In this document: piece by piece, positions 63,862-64,000 of the stretch | How the letters are laid out: the number at the start of each line of letters is the position of its first letter | How positions within the stretch are numbered: the first letter of the stretch is position 1 | NCBI GenBank assembly: GCA_964036195.1 | Contig: OZ038459.1 | Location: forward strand, 20,581,206 to 20,645,205 | DNA length: 64,000 nt | From: Sphaerolaimus hirsutus | Lineage: Eukaryota > Nematoda > Chromadorea > Monhysterida > Sphaerolaimidae | Direction: 5' to 3' | Position numbers and translations under genes: made by a program | The notes under the pieces: generated by a model | What the model saw: the letters and a program-made list of their open reading frames with translations, nothing else | Told to the model about the DNA's origin: nothing | Databases searched by the model: none

Positions 63862-64000
63862 TAACGATGGCAAACCCTCTCGAAAAACAATCTTTTTACC
63901 TAAGTGTTTTTTTTTAAACGAATTTTCGAATTTGGAAGTTTTTTTGAAAATAGTTATTGAATTTTCGAATTTTTGAATCTTTTTGATGACCTTTCGAATT
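63862..64000. mobile_element. TAACGATGGCAAA element, left end at window edge
   Basis: TAACGATGGCAAACCCTC followed by TTCGAATTTTCGAA words; same family as 21131-22374. Right end outside the window. Confidence 0.65.

Overview
This is a repeat-choked piece of an invertebrate animal genome (spliced genes on the minus strand, AT-rich, BEL/Pao retroelement debris, one 200-N scaffold gap at 3256-3455). The phylum cannot be fixed from the sequence. No rRNA, tRNA or CRISPR was recognised. Most of the 64 kb is non-autonomous DNA transposons nested in one another.

Host genes. Two tandem paralogues on the minus strand encode secreted proteins with a signal peptide, a half C-type lectin-like domain (CTLD), a complete CTLD and PAN/apple domains. 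Gene 2 (58907 down to 43400) can be read completely: 11 exons, all splice phases agree, 515 residues, signal-CTLD(half)-CTLD-PAN-PAN. Gene 1 (16948 down to 5989) is its paralogue with exons 1-7 in matching phase. Exons 8-11 were not found to the left. An orphan copy of the last exon lies at 27888-28008. A second gene type, a small secreted mucin-like protein (signal exon 34249-34304, repeat exon 33309-33933 with fifteen 12-residue repeats), has a diverged partner exon at 63576-63797. Order and flanking homology (upstream regions at 17.8-20.9, 41.0-42.5 and 59.0-59.9 kb; blocks at 29.8-34.3 and 60.8-63.85 kb) point to an old tandem duplication of about 30-40 kb, later scrambled by insertions.

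Mobile elements, left to right. 1-6 kb: TA-flanked CAGGGTGGC elements, an 80-bp mariner-type palindrome, the gap, GTATGTGCCC arrays and a 9-bp-duplication element. 6-17 kb: gene 1 with its intron insertions, including a 1.45-kb foldback. 17-27 kb: gene 1 upstream region broken by several nested elements. 30-32 kb: a second 1.44-kb foldback. 38.9-40.1 kb: a TTGACATTT minisatellite. 43-50 kb: gene 2 introns stuffed with nested elements, including an LTR-type insertion with ATAG target duplication. 50-59 kb: gene 2 body. 59-64 kb: word-array repeats and the diverged mucin exon.

Main points of interest: (1) hAT-like elements (termini TAGGGTGTCAAA, exact 8-bp target duplications) whose bodies are arrays of a GGAAAACGG-type word, two or three of which carry a piece of BEL/Pao pol; (2) many other families built the same way from a different short word, several with exact 8-bp duplications; (3) two unrelated foldbacks of nearly equal length (1446 and 1442 bp) with TA duplications; (4) a G-run/C-run family (TACCGTATTTCCTCGAAATA) with about 17 copies that serves as the landing site for other elements. 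Coordinates and duplications were read by eye; no searches were run.
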